64,000 bases of DNA. It comes from Enterobacterales bacterium CwR94 (lineage in GTDB: Bacteria; Pseudomonadota; Gammaproteobacteria; Enterobacterales; Enterobacteriaceae). A program made the translations under genes and the position numbers. This document shows positions 63,037-64,000 of this stretch, piece by piece; within the stretch, counting starts at the first letter, position 1, and the number at the start of each line of letters is the position of its first letter. A model generated the notes under the pieces. The model was given only the letters and a program-made list of their open reading frames with translations, was not told the origin of the DNA and ran no database searches. The stretch is taken from NCBI GenBank assembly GCA_002837195.1, contig KZ478060.1:160130-224129 (forward strand). The letters run 5' to 3'.

Positions 63037-64000
63037 TTACACTTTTTCGCCGCGTGCCACTGTGCCTTGCACCGTGGGAACGGTCTGACTACGAATAAAT
63101 CGACTGACCAGCGCGCCGACCAGCAGCAGCACCACGGCAAACCACAGGCCAGAGGTCGCGGTGCCGGTACGATCTTCAAACGCGCCGAGGATAAACGGGC
63201 CTAGGAAGCCGCCGCACAGGCCCAGGCAGTTGAGCAGGCCAAAGCTACCGGCCAGCATGTTGCCGCTCATCAGCGTGGGCAACCAACTGAAGATGATCGA
63301 CTGCATGGCGAAAAACATAAATGCGGCAATCGAGAAACCGAGCAGCGCCAGCGCGTGGCCGCTGGTGGCCCCGATCACCATGCCCACGGCCATCACCAGA
63401 TAACCCACGGTGAGCATGCTGCGCGAACGCGTTTCATTGCGGGCGTAGCGCGGTAACAGCACACCGCCACAGGCAGCGGCAATCCACGGGATCGCGGTGA
63501 GCAAGCCAATTTGCATCGACGACAGATTGCCCCAACTGCCGATGATGCCAGGCAGGAAGTAGCTCAACCCGTAGACCGAGAACTGATGGGTAAAGTAGAT
63601 CATCACCAACAGCAGGAACATGCGGGTAGAGAGCGCCTTTTTCAGCGAGAAGGTGGAAGGCGTATGGCGATTTTCCTGCGCCTCGCGGGCCAGCGTAGTG
63701 GCAATAAACTGTTTGTCTTCGCGATCGAGCCAGCTGGCGTCTTCCGGCTTGTCGGGCAGTTTGCGCCACACCACATACGAGAGGAATACCGCTGGCAGGC
63801 CTTCAATAAAGAACATCCACTGCCAGCCGTGCCAGCCCGCCATGCCGTCGAGATTCAGCAACGCCCCCCCCAGCGGGGCACCGATAATATTCGCCAGGCA
63901 GACGCCCAACAGGAACATCCCGGTGGCTTTGGCGCGCTCTTCACGGCCAAACCACAGCGTCAGGTAGTAAATAATGCCGGGATACAGGCCCGCCTCCGCA
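63037..64000 (-). CDS. MFS transporter (GudP/ACS-like), 5' end outside window
   Basis: The 321 visible codons are the C-terminal three quarters of an anion:cation-symporter MFS protein. At the window edge the frame is open: AEAGLYPGIIYYLTLWFG, then REERAKATGMFLLGV, the typical helix 4-5 region of hexuronate/glucarate carriers, so the start is beyond 64000 and the ATG at 63918 is internal. IEGLPAVFLSYVVWRKLPDK and LPTLMSGNMLAGSFGLLNC also fit the ACS family. It is upstream of, and co-directional with, the SMP-30 gene. Confidence 0.88.
   Translation of the reverse strand, partial: AEAGLYPGIIYYLTLWFGREERAKATGMFLLGVCLANIIGAPLGGALLNLDGMAGWHGWQWMFFIEGLPAVFLSYVVWRKLPDKPEDASWLDREDKQFIATTLAREAQENRHTPSTFSLKKALSTRMFLLLVMIYFTHQFSVYGLSYFLPGIIGSWGNLSSMQIGLLTAIPWIAAACGGVLLPRYARNETRSRSMLTVGYLVMAVGMVIGATSGHALALLGFSIAAFMFFAMQSIIFSWLPTLMSGNMLAGSFGLLNCLGLCGGFLGPFILGAFEDRTGTATSGLWFAVVLLLVGALVSRFIRSQTVPTVQGTVARGEKV

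Overview
The window is chromosomal DNA of a gammaproteobacterium of the order Enterobacterales, most likely Enterobacteriaceae or a close relative. The evidence is a block of recognisable enterobacterial genes (treC, dhaK, rclBC-like, yjiN, yjgR, yjjA, cdaR), a leuX-type tRNA-Leu(CAA), and a type I restriction/McrBC cluster next to leuX. The genus cannot be fixed from the sequence alone.

Layout. (1) 1-10.7 kb is metabolic: 3' part of treC, a secreted GH20 hexosaminidase, an AraC regulator, a class II 2-isopropylmalate synthase, an ATP-dependent dihydroxyacetone kinase, and an enolase-superfamily enzyme coupled to an MFS transporter. (2) 10.9-15 kb is a patchwork: a DUF559 gene followed by G/C-rich repeats, a GT25 glycosyltransferase between two copies of a 93-bp repeat, a GNAT, a GntR regulator and rclB/rclC homologues. 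(3) 15-21.4 kb is an operon for a LivKHMGF-type ABC transporter whose LivM, LivG and LivF parts form one polypeptide, ending in a cytosine-deaminase-like amidohydrolase. (4) 21.4-26.3 kb is a DeoR-controlled sugar operon (DeoC-like aldolase, FGGY kinase, FucP-like permease, VOC protein). (5) 26.4-30.8 kb is core genome ending at leuX.

(6) From leuX to about 34.2 kb lies a decayed P4-like satellite: a broken integrase, an AT-rich ATPase gene, and a frameshifted psu in the opposite orientation. This is the arrangement of the P4 int-psu cargo hotspot, in which anti-phage genes are known to sit, so the intact ATPase (31699-33396) is a leading candidate for an undescribed defence gene. (7) 34.3-49 kb is a restriction island: hsdM-hsdS-hsdR-mcrB-mcrC plus a small extra gene, with an EVE-like domain inside the McrB motor, and a divergent SF1 helicase-PLD protein. 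(8) 49.3-52.8 kb is an orphan T6SS cluster: an unknown 238-aa protein, three paralogous 67-aa membrane proteins, a full and a truncated hcp, a DUF4225 protein, and a convergent small membrane protein that looks like its immunity partner. (9) 53-57 kb is a four-gene operon led by a WYL regulator, encoding a glycine-rich membrane protein, an HNH-like membrane protein and a cysteine-cluster protein. A perfect 8-bp inverted repeat lies upstream and a PD-(D/E)XK nuclease gene is divergent. It looks like an inducible defence module. (10) 58.3-64 kb is a sugar-acid locus (cdaR, glycerate kinase, two MFS carriers, SMP-30 lactonase).

Functions are inferred from motifs and remembered families; no database search was possible. 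No CRISPR array, rRNA gene or intact insertion sequence was seen.
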